Shown: in pieces, positions 35,456 to 47,684 of the stretch
Layout: each line of letters starts with the position of its first letter
Position numbering within the stretch: the first letter of the stretch is position 1
Assembly (NCBI GenBank): GCA_030765065.1
Contig: CM060975.1
Span: forward strand, 163,714,993-163,778,992
DNA: 64,000 nt
Reading direction: 5' to 3'
Origin: Deroplatys truncata
Lineage: Eukaryota; Arthropoda; Insecta; Mantodea; Mantidae
The notes under the pieces: generated by a model
Told to the model about the DNA's origin: nothing
What the model saw: the letters and a program-made list of their open reading frames with translations, nothing else
Database searches by the model: none
Made by a program: the position numbers and the translations under genes

Positions 35456-35754
35456 TATTTGTGCAGTAAGATTTTGTCTATCTCTTATGATTTACCAGTT
35501 ATGCAAAAGTCATCCAGAATGAAGAGGACTTCAGAGGCTATTCCCAGAAAATTCAAGATATAAATTTCATCTGACATGAAAATATCCTATACATATGGCA
35601 TTTTAATCAAAATCGTTAGAGCCATTTTTGAGAAAATTAATATTTTCGAAAAATTTTCAATGTCGCAACCTTGGAAGATGGAGAACTTAAATACCAAGTT
35701 TGATATTTAACTTGGTATTTATTTTTTTTAAGTCATGCTGTTCACAGACACACA

Positions 35755-35793
<39 letters not shown>

Positions 35794-35975
35794 ACCTCTC
35801 TATAAAAATCGGATGTGTTACATTCACATAACTTTCCATGCCCTCTATTGTTTAATAGTGGGTATACAAATTATTCTTACGAAAGTTAATTTTTCTATCT
35901 ACTTGATTTTAATCGAGTAAACCTTTGCAGAAATAGATATATTACACATTTTTAGGGTACAAAGGGAACACCCAT
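35456..35975 (+). repeat. Diverged A/B-family copy
   Basis: Starts within B at 'gtaagattttgtctatctctt', passes the CA tract (35750-35790), a shortened end, and continues into an A-like piece 'gatgtgttacattcacataac'. The region between CA tract and B end is deleted. Confidence 0.75.
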
Positions 35976-36256
35976 AGTCAAATGTAGTGATGGAACGATA
36001 CCACATTTCTCGATACTCCATACCGATACTGATTTTTGAACATCCGATACACGATACTAACTTTATAAAAACTGTAAAGGCGATAGCTTGTTCACTAAAT
36101 TATTTTCTTGTTAGTAGTTTTCTATGCATAAGCGCATGCATCCAATTGTATTGTGTGTCAATTCCAAAATTGTTCCTGTTTGACATTCTCCAATTGGCAG
36201 CAATTATTTTATCTTAAGAAGGCCATATGTTATATATCCCCATTGTTAGTCAAGCC

Positions 36257-36302
<46 letters not shown>

Positions 36303-37843
36303 TTCTGTTTCCCTTTTAGGTAACTACATTTTGTGGTGAAAACTTTCTTTTAAAGTATTTTCGACCCACATTACCGAAACTAGTCTTACGGCATACTCGT
36401 AAAATACGTTCGTGACCTGATTTTGACTTATGTAAACCCAAATTAATAGATGGAAGGGAAGAACAAATATTTTCATTTGCTATATTATTTCACGTCTTAA
36501 GTCCTGATTTGTTTCTGCTGGATAGATTCACAGATTTTGGTCACCGGAATAGGTAATATAAATATAATGCCTAGAGTGAGTCACCAAGCCAGACTATTGC
36601 AGAAACGTGAATTAGTGTGTTAGCTAAATCAGTTTGTCACAACTCAGTCAACGCTGCATGCTATATTATGACATTTGGTTAGGGTAATGTTTGTTTGTTG
36701 GTTGGGAAATGTATGTACTAGTGCGAGGGTTGGTAACAGAGATCATATGATGTCAGGATAGTCCGTTAGAAGGAAGCGTCAGTTGCCTCTCTCTCTTGCA
36801 AGGGAGTACTCGTGCAGCATGGCCACCACAACGTGATCGACGCGTCACCGATGGCAAACAGGTAACATTTGGTATCTATTAACATCCAATACATATTGGT
36901 TAAACTAAAGCCCTGGCATGTGATTTCTAGTAGATATTTGGTCCTTCTTCCTTCCCATACAATGTTTGAGGAATCTTTAGGTGTATTTAGGATTTTGTTG
37001 AGCTCGCCCCGTCGGGCCTCGTGTAGTTTATTATTTGATCCTGTTCACGGTACCTATCGCTCTACTCCCCATTGAGCTAAAATATGTAAAGAGGTTACGA
37101 CAATAATGGCTACCCTTCCCCCATTGTTTTGCATCTTTTTATTTAGACACGAGTCTAAGAAATGTTACATTGATTCACCCGCAGGAAACGCAGTCAAGGT
37201 CTATCAAGAACTATAGTCCGGCAACATTGGGTACACGTACGAGGCAATAACGTGAAGTCTCGACTCCTTTCATCCCTTATCCAGCATAAAGTTAAACGCA
37301 ACAATTTACAATAAAACAAAACTTAAACATTTAAAAGTATCCGACAAATGCTGAAGGTTTATCTCAAAGTATCAGACTTACGTTCATTCGGACAGATTGG
37401 AACCAATCTCTGGGTACCACGATTGGTATTTCTGCAGTCTTCTTTAACCTTTCAATGCGGGCATGCTCAGCATCGCATTTCAGGTGCGGGTGTCCTGATA
37501 AGATACACTTCTAATCTACACATGAAAACATGGCGGACATGTTGCTTGTTCCTGTTCTGGCCCCTCTAAATGTCTGAGTAAGTGGGCATGTGCCATATTT
37601 TCGTGCAGACTTTCAAGTCGGCAGATTTTTTTAGAAGCAGGAAACAACCTCTTCTGATTCTTTTATAAATTACTTTGGGGCACCTATAGCATGTTGTGGT
37701 GCCTCCAACTGGTGGTGTGCAATCCCGTATTGTCAAATTGTTTATTAAAAGGAGACATTTGTAAAAACAAATGTTTGCAGTAAGTGAAGGGTCGCTAAGA
37801 TTTTCTGGAGGTTAAATAGTAATACTCTCATTGCTGGGCCTTC
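35976..37843. other. Unassigned sequence with an (AAT)n tract
   Basis: An AAT microsatellite lies at about 36257-36302. Otherwise I recognise no gene or repeat family. Confidence 0.4.
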
Positions 37844-38484
37844 TTAAGCCTTATTTTTGTCAGTTTCCTTTGATTTGTGGCCTAAATATGCAAGTTCCTT
37901 ATGCTTATTATGTTCTATAATCATATGCTTCCTTTCCACTGGATCACTGCTTTGCTTGATTTTCAATACGCAAGAGTCACAAGTCTTAGATGTATCGACA
38001 TAAGGTTGTTTAAACGAGTATCTCATTGATTCAAGTACCTCTCTAAATAAGTCATACGAATCAGTACTTTGGTATTCACTGTTATATTCATTATACATGT
38101 TTGTATATTCGTATGTTTAAATGGCTCTTTAGGAACTTGCATGTCCCTTCTTGAATAATGACTTTCATATTTAGGATATTTATCTATATGCTCTAACATA
38201 GCTTTCCATTCTTCGGTTTTCTTGTTTATTGGCTCATGTCGACTTCTTTGATCCTCAAGAGAAGTAACTAACCTTGGGGACTGTTTTGTTTTTTCCACCA
38301 AATAATTAACCTTGAACTTTGTTAATCCAAAATGTGCTTGAAGCATATTTTTGTAGACCAGCTGGATATTCCCATTTAATTTCAAACCATATTGAGCCGT
38401 AATTTGCCTATTGTGCTCGACACCAGTTCTTCCTCTGCCCTTTCTTTCGCCACCTTTGCTAGATATTGATATTCCTACAACCAT
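37844..38484 (-). pseudogene. Fragment of an uncharacterised, repeat-borne arthropod protein family
   Basis: Two overlapping minus-strand frames, 38484-38023 and 38098-37844, read as one protein interrupted by a frameshift near 38090. Notable blocks are LVTSLEDQRSRHEP, MLEHIDKYPKYESHYSRRD and, after the break, SFKQPYVDTSKTCDSC with a CxxC pair, then HKELAYLG. I recall this combination ('SHYxR(R/K)', then 'DTCxxC') from an unnamed family found in many copies in insects and other invertebrates, possibly a transposase-related protein, but I cannot name it. A segment between SHYSRRD and the next block looks shortened. It is broken and flanked by transposon debris, so it is most likely part of a dead mobile element. 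Confidence 0.5.
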
Positions 38485-38506
38485 TTTTTATTTTATTCTG
38501 CTTTCT

Positions 38507-38592
38507 GCGCCCCTAACCATCACATTTTTGACTCAGCACCCCAGTGACGGTGTTCAGGTGCCCATTGCAGTCGGAGGAGCTTGTGGTTTCTG
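38507..38592 (-). repeat. 86-bp exact copy of part of the Tc1-like element at 34264-34349
   Basis: All 86 bases are identical by eye to 34264-34349, while the bases on either side differ at once. The segment includes the join left by the internal deletion in the Tc1-like transposase. It lies between the uncharacterised-family fragment and the mariner-superfamily pseudogene. No terminal repeats accompany it. Confidence 0.9.
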
Positions 38593-38633
38593 TTCGTCTC
38601 AAATTCCACAGAGTTTGGTAGTAAGGTTAGCGT

Positions 38634-39803
38634 TCATGAGCAGAATTTCTTTCTGTCCCAGAACACATGCCACGTACACATCAATTTCCGCGGAGACATA
38701 ATCTGCTTGAATTTTGACTTATTTCTTGCCGCAAATAATTTTCTTTGCAGAATATGTTCAAAGTGTCCACCTCCTGCTTGAATGTAGGACTCACGCCGAC
38801 GTCTCATTGTCGTGCGAAGACGACACCAAATTCCAGGAGTATTGCGTATTTCCTCACAACCTGCCACAGTTCGATTCCGAAGGGATTCCATGCCAGACAC
38901 CGGAGACGAATACTCCAACGCTTTTAAATGCCCCCACAAGTAGAAATCGACAGGGTTAAAATCAGGTGATCGTGGTGGCCAAGCCAATTAGGCAACTTCT
39001 ACCTGTCCATCGATCAGGAAACCTTCTATCCAAGTACCGACGAGCGGTACTCCTGAAGTATGCAGGAGCGCCATTATTCGAGAAGTGAGCTTGCTGACGA
39101 ATTCTCAGTGGAGTGTCTTCATACACATGAGGTATGGTATTTTCCAGGAAGTTTGTGTACTGACCCGTAAGTCTGTTTACAAGTGCATGAGGTCGAACTA
39201 GACGATCACCAATGATACCGGCCCACATGTTGAGAGTGAACCATACCTGGTGATAAGATGGAACAATTGCATGTGGGTTTTCATATATACATGCTGATTG
39301 TGGAAATTTGTAATGCCATCTCATGTGAACTGTGCTTCATCTGTACATAATACTAAGGCAGCAAAGTTTAGATTTGTAGTACATTGTTGCACGAACCACT
39401 TGTAGGACATCAATCGAGCAGGGTAATCTGCTGGTGATAGGGCCTGTACACGTTGCAAATGATAAGGATACAACTGTTGCTCTCGCAACAGTCTCGACAG
39501 TCGCATGAGGAACAATCACTTGCAGCGCTAACCTTCGTATACTGATAGAAGGAGTTGTGTGCACAGAATCCAGAATCTCCTCCTCTACATCTGGAGTTGT
39601 AGATCTAGGTCGTCCCCTTCCCAAACCAGGAAGTGTAAACTACCCATGAGCGCACAAATGGCGATGGAGACACTCAAATATCTTCCGATCTGGACATCTT
39701 CACTGTAGGTATCTCTGCTGGTACAAAGACAAACCAGTACAGCATTGCCTCCCGGCTTCCCGTACATGAAGTACATTTCTGCCATCTCCTGATTTGAATA
39801 CAT
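38634..39803 (-). pseudogene. Second mariner-superfamily (DUF4817-type) transposase, broken
   Basis: From the Met at 39803 (MYSNQEMAEMYFMYGK) the minus strand runs through GRGRPRSTTPDVEEEILDSV, LALQVIVPHATVE, LREQQLYPYHLQRVQALSPA, LVLCTDEAQFT (first catalytic Asp, about 39330-39345), ENPHAIVPSYHQV, FLENTIPHVYEDTPLRIRQQ, NNGAPAYF, WPPRSPDFNPVDFYLWGHLK and AGGGHFEHIL. Several frameshifts separate these blocks. The second catalytic position, normally Asp in 'HDGAPAH', is Asn, so even a joined protein would lack its triad. This family differs from the 10.4-kb copy in sequence although the architecture is the same. Confidence 0.8.
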
Positions 39804-40797
39804 ATCGCTCAGTCGAACACCAGACTGTGCCGTTATATGCATGTATATCGATAGTATACTATTTAATACATACACCATAATTCCCGTTGGAAAATTCGCG
39901 ATGCTAGTTAACGCGTCATCGTATGTTGGTTCAGTGCCTTCTTGCACGTTTCTCGATTTTCCCATAGGCCCCGCATAATTTGCTCTTCACCCTTTTACTC
40001 GCCTTAGCCATCGGTTGGAAGAGAGACGGTGGTCGGTCTGTGCTGGAAGTCGGGGCTTGCGAGACTTTCTCAGGGGAGTTCTCTGAAATTTTCTTGTGGT
40101 GTGCTGAAGAATTAATTTACGGGAGACATGAATGTTTGCAGTCGTCCCTTGGCTATTTTCTAGATGTTGAGAGTTGGCATTTTTATGCTATTGGCCGTAT
40201 TTGTAAAAAAATGTATTGACATTTATGCACTCTCTGTTTTGATATTTTGTTAATTTATAGTACTAGTGCTGCAAGTTTCTGATTGATCGTTTCACTGACC
40301 TGGCTTTTCATTCGCAAGCGTAAGCAGTTGAATATTCCTGTGTTAGTAAATTCTAATACGGCCTGTTATTTAACTTTTTTTTAAACCAACTACTGCTTGG
40401 AGTTAAAATACATTTCGAAGTAAGACTTAACTGGTGAACGCGGTAATTTTCATACCTTCCGCGTAATTTAATTTCAATCATTATCTACATTTTCTTTCTT
40501 TTAGAAAAGTGAAGTAACCGGCAGACAGTATACACATGTGTACACCTTTATTGAGAACCTACATTTCTAAATTTCTGTGCAAATAAATGTATTTCTATGC
40601 GTGGGTCGGGATTCTCACAATTCGTGCCAGATTATATTTTGTGTATGTGTGCTAGGCGAGTCCAAGTTTCATGGACATTCCATTTTACCTTTATCTTGTT
40701 TGTAACAGTTATGTAATGAAACTTTGTTGTAAGCGAAGGTGAAGTCATATTGGGCAGCATGAGATATACCTGCTGTGGCTATTTAAAGCGTAAATAT
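39804..40797. other. Unassigned sequence
   Basis: Flank between the mariner-superfamily pseudogene and the left Gypsy LTR. No feature recognised. Confidence 0.4.
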
Positions 40798-41562
40798 TGT
40801 GCCGTTTTCCCCTCCCCCTTGGTCATTGCTTATGCAATCGGCTCAAGAACGCCCAATCCTTCGGAAATGGTGACGTGGGTCATCGAGAGAAACAGCTAAC
40901 ATCCGAATCTTCGAGAAAGATGTCGTCATGTATGACGTAATTCATCATTCCACAACTTAAAGCGTCATGCAGAGTTATCATTGGCTGGTTTGCTTCACGC
41001 CACTGACGCTAGCGCCATCACGCTCGTAGACAACTCCAGTAACTCCTGGGCAGGCAGCAGAGGCACTCTTCGTCCAGGGACCGAATGGCTAACAACCGGA
41101 CTGTGTTCTGTTTGGTGTCGACGAGATTTGGCGTAAACCACCAAGAGTAAATTTTTGGCTTTTTCGAAATTATTTTCAACTGTTTGGTAAGCTACAAAAT
41201 TTAACCTTTTTATTCTTGGTGTTTCTAAATACACATTTACGGGAGGAGTATTTACATTTTTCACTTCGTGTAACATTGCATAGTATTAGTCACAGTTTCA
41301 GAAAAGTTCTCAATTTGTACGGCAACTTAAATTGCGAAAAGGTGAAAGAGTACATTAGAATGTCGTCTCCGAGTATATTATTTGTAAATAACATAACTTT
41401 TAAAATGTTAAACTCAGCTGATGATGGAAGTGTTAACAAAAGCAACACTTTATAATAAATTGTTAACATATGTGCCGGTGATTCTTTTCAATTCCTAACT
41501 CCTACGCAATAGTCGTTTCCACAATATTTAACCTCTCTGGGTATGGGAAAAGCCCAGTGGTG
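40798..41562 (+). repeat. Left (5') LTR of Gypsy retrotransposon
   Basis: About 765 bp, starting TGTGCCGTTTTCC and matching 46895-47684 over its whole length. It contains the shared blocks 'catcgagagaaacag', 'gcaggcagcagagg' and 'gatgatggaa'. By eye there are about 15 differences in a 210-bp section compared with the right LTR, so the insertion is old. The exact 3' end is uncertain by several bases, so no primer binding site is assigned. Confidence 0.85.
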
Positions 41563-41808
41563 AAATTGCGTGGACAAAATTGCGTGAATTACGTCTTTCT
41601 TTGTTACTGTGAGGAGCTAGTTTGCGTAATATAATTCCATGTTTGCTATGACATTTTTTTCTTTCTCTTGTTGCTTTGCTCGATGTTACAATTGTAACTG
41701 ACCGTTTCCAGCTTGCTTGATTCTAAAAGCTTTTCGTCTCTTTTCACTGTTATTAAAGTGAGTAGCATTTGCCTTCTTTTCGTGCTCTTTCATGTGGGTT
41801 CAATAATA

Positions 41809-43083
41809 ATGGCGTTGCAAAATCTAGAACTATTACCCAAGGAAGAATTAGCCTTTACACTTAAGTTACGCTGAGTAACGTTTAATGCTGTATTTTTACA
41901 ACTTTTAAAAGATCACGTGCAGGTGCGTCCGGATATAAAGTGCTTTACTAAAAAGGAAGTTGTTGCTCTTTTGCAAACTTGTTATTTTCAATACGATGAA
42001 TTTCATAATGCTATTTCCGAACAAACTGGATCATTTTCACCTGCTATTTCACGTCTTATTAAGGCACGTATTACTTATTATGTCGAACAATTACAATGTT
42101 TGATTTCATCCCCATTTCTTATGGATGACAAGGTTAAGGTTCAGGATTTGCTTCGTCAATATTCAGAATTACTGTATTCTATAGTGGAGCTGTCATCGGG
42201 TTCGGACGACAAGCAAGTCGAATTGGGTAACGAATCTTTGTTACATAATTCTGCCGTTGCAAATTCTGTCGAGTTAGAAGGGGAAAAACGAAATGTTTTA
42301 TTTAAGGCTTTAACAATACCACATCCAGCACAGTTATTACATTCTGCTCATTATACAGTTAATACTACTGATCATGCTATTGCATTTCTCAAACTTTTTC
42401 ATCGATTACAGGAATTGTGTGAAGTTCTTTGTTTCAAGTTAAAGACTTTTATACTTTACTCCTTTCAACTGTAGAGGGTGAAATTGAGGTTTGGTACCTA
42501 ACGCCTTAACAAATAATTTTGATTTAACAACTTTTCATGTGCGGTTCTGGATTTTTTCTTCCCACTCCGGTTACGTGCCCAGTACCTTTCCAAATTTTAT
42601 TATGCACCTCAAGAGTCGCATGAGGATATGCTTGGATTTTCGGAAAGAGTTAAATTTTACGCTCGAATTTTTCGTACGGGTGATTCAAAACATCAAATCT
42701 GTGACCTTATAGTTTCTGGTTTGAATTCTGACACAGTTGCCTTGTGCTTTTACTCCACCACCGATTTGATATTCTGCTTTGGATAATGTAATAGCTAGGG
42801 TCCAACAGATTCCGTTTGAATCTAATATTTCTTTATCGGACCCACAAACTATTACCGACTTAGACACAGTTCCGGCAAATTGTATATAAACTTCTTCGAC
42901 ATCGCACCTGCTATTCATTCAAATGGAACGCACATACATTCTATACAACATTCTTTGCCCTTCCAACGTGTCGCATCGGCACCTTTGACTACACGACGGA
43001 CTTTGATTTGTTCGTATTGTAAAAAATTTGGACATTCGTTCGATTTTTGTTTTTTCCGACGTAAGCTTTTACGTAATAAATAG
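41809..43083 (+). pseudogene. gag: Gypsy gag (broken)
   Basis: Gag start is ATG at 41809 (MALQNLELLPKEELAFTLKL), interrupted by an in-frame TGA at 41872-41874, then open to 42474 with the helical gag blocks (FTKKEVVALLQTCYFQYDEF ... LIKARITYYVEQLQ). After a stop and frame changes it ends in a zinc knuckle, C-SY-C-KKFG-H-SFDF-C (CX2CX4HX4C, about 43011-43050), the nucleic-acid-binding motif of nucleocapsid. The protein would package the element RNA in virus-like particles. It is inactive here. Confidence 0.75.
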
Positions 43084-43171
43084 GTCGCACCGTCATGACT
43101 AGCAACGGATTTTCTAGTTCGCGTTTATCACGCGTGTATGGGTTGCCATTTTTGATTGCCAGTTTTGCAGG

Positions 43172-46100
43172 TTACCTGCTTTACTTGATTCGGGCGCATC
43201 CTTAAACTTACTTATTAGAGCCTTTTGGGATAAATCCGCAAAGGTTTCTAAATCCAAATTATTTCCAGCACATATTCGCGCATTTACAAAGGCAGGTGCT
43301 GACTTACCCATATAAGGAGTGACCCGTGTATACGTTATATTTGGAATTTTTCGTGGCCAGTTTTTTCCACTTGGTGGATAATTTGCTTTATGAAGTTATA
43401 TTGGGTTCCCCGTTTTTGTTACGCACTCAGTTGTACTTGGACTTTGAACATCTTACGGACTCGTTTCCCTGATCAAACACTTCCTTTTTCTTTTGGGCGC
43501 ACAACGACCTTGCGTTTTATCGTCGGTTGTGACTTCGGAACTACCTTCTTTGGGTTTATTGCATTTAACAGTTTCGGCTTAAAAACACATTTTGCAATTA
43601 TTACAAACATTTCCTGGTGTTTTTACGGGTAATTTTGGCACGGTTAAGATTTTTCAGTATTCTATCCAATTATTAGATTCTACACCAGTACTTTCACCAC
43701 CTTAACGTTTGACGCCTCCAAAATTGCGTAGTAAGATTGATACTATGATACGACAAGGCATTTTCGAGCCTTCTACTAGTTCGTACTCTAGTCCTTGTTT
43801 TTTGGTTCTTAAACCGAATGGGGACGCTCGAGTAGTTATTCATTATCGCAAGCTTAATAAGCATTTAGCTATTGACTCTATGCCTTTACCTGATATTCAC
43901 TCGTCAGCGAATTATTTTCGTAACGCTAAGGTCTTTACGACTTTGGACCTTAATCAAGAGTTTTACCAGATTCCGATGGCGCCATCTTCTTGCCCGTGTA
44001 ACGGCATTTTCCACTCCCTGGAATTGATTTCAATTTACCCGTCTCCCTTTTGGAATTTCAACTGGCGCGCAAATGTTATCACGTCTTTTGGATTCAGTTT
44101 TGCATGACTTTTAATTTAAGTTTGTTTTTCATTATTTGGATGAAGTGGTCATTTATTCACCCGATTTCCGTACACATTTGGAACACTTGCGTTTGGTTTT
44201 CGCGTTTCTGCAAAAGATAGGTTTAACCATTTCACCTTCCAAGAACAAATTTTCGTGTCACAAATTTCCTTTTTGGGTCACATTTCTCCTGATGGTATTT
44301 GATCCGGCACGCACGTTAGCAGTTCGTAATTATCCTGTGCCTACTAATTTAAAGCGATTGACATCATTTCTTGGCGTTTTTAATTTTTTTTCAAAATTCA
44401 TACCTAACTTTGCTAAAATTGCCGAACCTTTAAATGCTTTACGTCGTAAATGGGTAGAATTTTGTTGGAAAGATGATCAGCAACGTGCCTTATCTCAATT
44501 TAAGAATGCAATTATGTGCCCGCCGGTTTTGGCCATGCCAGATTTCGACCAACCTTTTATTCTTCAAACTGACGCCTCACGTTTTTCAGTAGCGGCAGTC
44601 CTTTTGCAGAGTTCTGAAGGTTCGCGGCGACCTATTTATTATATTTCTCGTTGTCTTACCTAGCTGAACGCCGTCTTTCTGTCTAAGAATTAGAAGTCTT
44701 AGCTGTGCTTACTGCTCGTGACACGTTTCGTCAGTACTTAGAACATCATCCTTTACTTTTGGAATGTGATAATCAGGCTATCACTCGGGTGTTATCCCAC
44801 GCAAGGAAGTCTGGCAAGCTTGCGCGGTGGCTCTTAAACTTGGTGTTTTTCAATTTCAGGTTAGTCATATTCGTAGCTCAGATAATGTCGCTGCCGATGC
44901 CTTATCGCGTATATTTTCAGAGTCTGATATTACGTCTTGAAATCTCGCAGGTAGCCTCGGTAATATCAGCCTTTTTACGTGATTTTCCTGCGGTTTTTAC
45001 TTCTATTACTGATCATCAAAAACAAGATTCAATATTAGGTCCGATTTGGAACCAATGTAAGTCAGCCGGCTACATTTTTAAGAATGATCTTTTGCATGCT
45101 TATTTACCGCGTTCGCGTCTTTCCAAAATTCTTCTACCGAAAATTTTGGTTCCGGTAGTTTTGTAGTATTTTCCTACTTCACCTTATGTTGCACATTTAG
45201 GTCTTTATAGAACGAATATGAAAGTTCGACAATATTTTGTTTGTTGGGGAATGTATAAGGATATTGCTGCATTTGTGAATTCTTGTGATATTTGTAAACG
45301 CTCAAAACCGCCCAAACCACCCATTTGGTCTTGTTACAAACTAAATTGCCCACGGCACCTATGGAACGTTTATTTATAGATTTTATTGGACCATTGTCAC
45401 GTTCCATTAAGGGTAATATTTATTTGTTTGTCGCTGTCGATGCCTTTACTAAGTTCGTTTGGTTGGCTCCGGTTCGCGCTGCTGCTGCAGTAGCTGTTAT
45501 ATCTGTTTTGGCAAATATATTTGCGTCATTTGGAGCACAGCGAATTTTGGTTTCGGATAACGCTTCTTATTCTCGTGCTGATGCCTTTCGGGCATTTCTT
45601 TTTGAACATGTAATTAAACTTGTACATACTTCACCTTACTATCCACGTCTATCCTTAGCTGAGTGGGTTAATAGAAATTTGCGCAATTTACTCATTGCTT
45701 TCCATTCTCACTCTCATTCACAGTGGGATTCTTTAGTGAGCGAATTTCAATTTGCCTTAAATACGGCTGTGCACGAAGCTCACGGTCGACAGCCTTTCCA
45801 GTTAATGTTCTGTTTTTGCCCGTATGTCCTTTAACAAACCAATCGCAATTAACTGATTTACCCCCTGAAGTAGCTGCGGATGATCAATCCGAAAACAATG
45901 GAATTCAGGCGCTTTCTTTGCGTAAAGATCATCAGTGCCGCCCTTCTCGCTATAATCGGGTCGAATACCTTCGCCTTTTCAAGTTAGCGATTTGGTTTTG
46001 TTACGTTCCTATCCGTTGAGCCAGGCCTCTAAAGGCTTTGCTAGCAAATTGGCACCCCGTTATATTGGTCCATTTAAAGTTATCAGTATAGTTAATCCGG

Positions 46101-46180
46101 TTTCTCTCCGAATACAGGATTGTGTTACGGGGCGTATTACAGCTGCTCATGCTTCTCAGCCCAAAGCCGTCAATAATTAA
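43172..46180 (+). pseudogene. pol: Gypsy pol (protease, RT, RNase H, integrase), multiply frameshifted
   Basis: Domain order PR-RT-RH-INT marks a Ty3/Gypsy element. The protease has LLDSGASLNLL (Asp codon 43187-43189). The RT has SSPCFLVLKPNGDARVV and TTLDLNQEFYQIPM, and its catalytic box is YLDE (about 44128-44141) instead of YLDD/YIDD. RNase H follows with LQTDASRFSVAAVLLQ (about 44565-44610). The integrase zinc-binding part reads HLGLYR ... SCDICKRSKPP (about 45196-45315), the core has FIDFIGPL, ILVSDNASY and SLAEWVNRNL for the D, D, E triad, and the C-terminus has the GPF-type module LAPRYIGPFKVI (about 46038-46080). At least five frame breaks or stops and the altered RT box make it inactive. 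No envelope-like gene follows. Confidence 0.85.
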
Positions 46181-46894
46181 ATTTTGCTCGGTCCTTCGTA
46201 TCCATGTAGCACCTTTTGTTTTTTTACCATCCTTAGGTTTTTTCTTTAGTTCGTTTCCTCACATGTGAGCCTGGGGAGCTTTGGGTGTAGCGTTACATAT
46301 TTTTTTTATCTCGAGGTGTAGTATGCGTAGTTCATTTTTCTTGTTTGTGGTTTTGAGGAGTATATTTTTATTATTCATTTAGTTTGTTATTTGTTTATAG
46401 GTTAAGTGGGCCCACTAGGTTTAATAGTTGTTAGTATTGCTTTGTTTTGACCAACATTTTATATAATTGTTTGTTATGGTTCAGAGATATATTTTTAGCT
46501 TGCTCATTTAGTGCTTAAGCTTATTTATGGTATGCATATATTTATTTATATTATTATGCTCATTGGGCTATTATATATTTATATACTTATTGCCCATGCA
46601 TTATCTTAAACTCTACTCCATTTTTGCCAGCATTATTTTGTAGGTGACATTTCAATTTGCCTTCAGCAACCACTTTGATTTTGCTACATTCATGTTGCCT
46701 TTTATTTTGCAATTGATGCTTCAGCTGCGTTTTCTGTACATTAATGTTTCTCCTGTGTATTGCCCTTTTTGTCGCCTGTCTCGCTTTGTCATGTACTTGC
46801 TTAGCTTGTTTGCATAGTTTTCCTGCCTGGGGGAGTTCCAGTACGAGCTTAGAAGTCGTCAGCTGCGCTTCTTTTCGGCGGGGGTGGTAGTTAT
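46181..46894 (+). other. Gypsy 3' non-coding region and polypurine tract
   Basis: T-rich non-coding stretch without an open frame. The purine-rich 'cggcgggggtggtag' (46877-46891) directly before the right LTR is the likely polypurine tract for plus-strand priming. Confidence 0.6.
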
Positions 46895-47684
46895 TGTGCC
46901 GTTTTTCCCTCCCCCTTGGTCATGGCTTATGCAATCAGCTCAAGTACGGCCCGATCCTTCGGAAATGATGGCGTGGGTCATCGAGAGAAACAGTTAACAT
47001 CCGAATCTTCGAGAAAGATGTCGTCATTTATGACATAATTCATCATTCCACAACTTAAAGCGTCGTGCAGAGTTACTATTGGCTGGTTTGCTTCACGCCA
47101 CTGACGCTAGCGCCATCACGCTCGTGGGCAACTCCAGCAACTCCTGGGCAGGCAGCAGAGGTACTCTTCGGCCAGGGACCGAGTGGTTAGCAACCAGACT
47201 TGTGTTCTGTTTGGTGACGGCGAGATTTGGCGTAAACCACCAAGAGTAACTTTTTGGCTTTATAGAAATTATTTTCAACTGTTTGGTAAGCTACAAAATT
47301 TAACGTTTTTACTCTTGGTGTTTCTAAATTCACATTTACGAAAGAAGTATTTATATTTTTCACTTCGTGTAACATTGCACTGTATTAGTCAGTGCAATGT
47401 TACACGAAACATTGCTGATTCAGAAAAGTTATCAATTTGTACGGCAACTTAAATTGCAAAAAGGTGAAAGAGTACATTAGATTGTCGTCTCCGAGCATAT
47501 TGTTTGTAAATCACATAACTTTTAAAATGTTAAAGCAAGCTGATGATGGAATTGTTAACAAAAGCAACACTTTGTAATAATTTGTTAACATATGCGCCGG
47601 TGATTCTTTTCAACCCCTAGCTCCTATGCAATAGTCCTTTTTACAATATTTAACTTCTCTGGGTATGAGAAAAGCCCAGTGGTG
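46895..47684 (+). repeat. Right (3') LTR of Gypsy retrotransposon
   Basis: About 790 bp, the partner of 40798-41562. It is longer chiefly because of a small insertion that forms a perfect 18-bp hairpin (47365-47382 with 47390-47407) absent from the left LTR. No target-site duplication could be matched between the outer flanks, perhaps because of age or because the ends are off by a few bases. Confidence 0.85.

Noticed and set aside
40995-41276. 93-codon minus-strand frame in the left Gypsy LTR (and its counterpart at 47.1-47.4 kb)
   Set aside because: Both are antisense to the LTR, differ in frame and start between the two LTRs, and match nothing I recognise.
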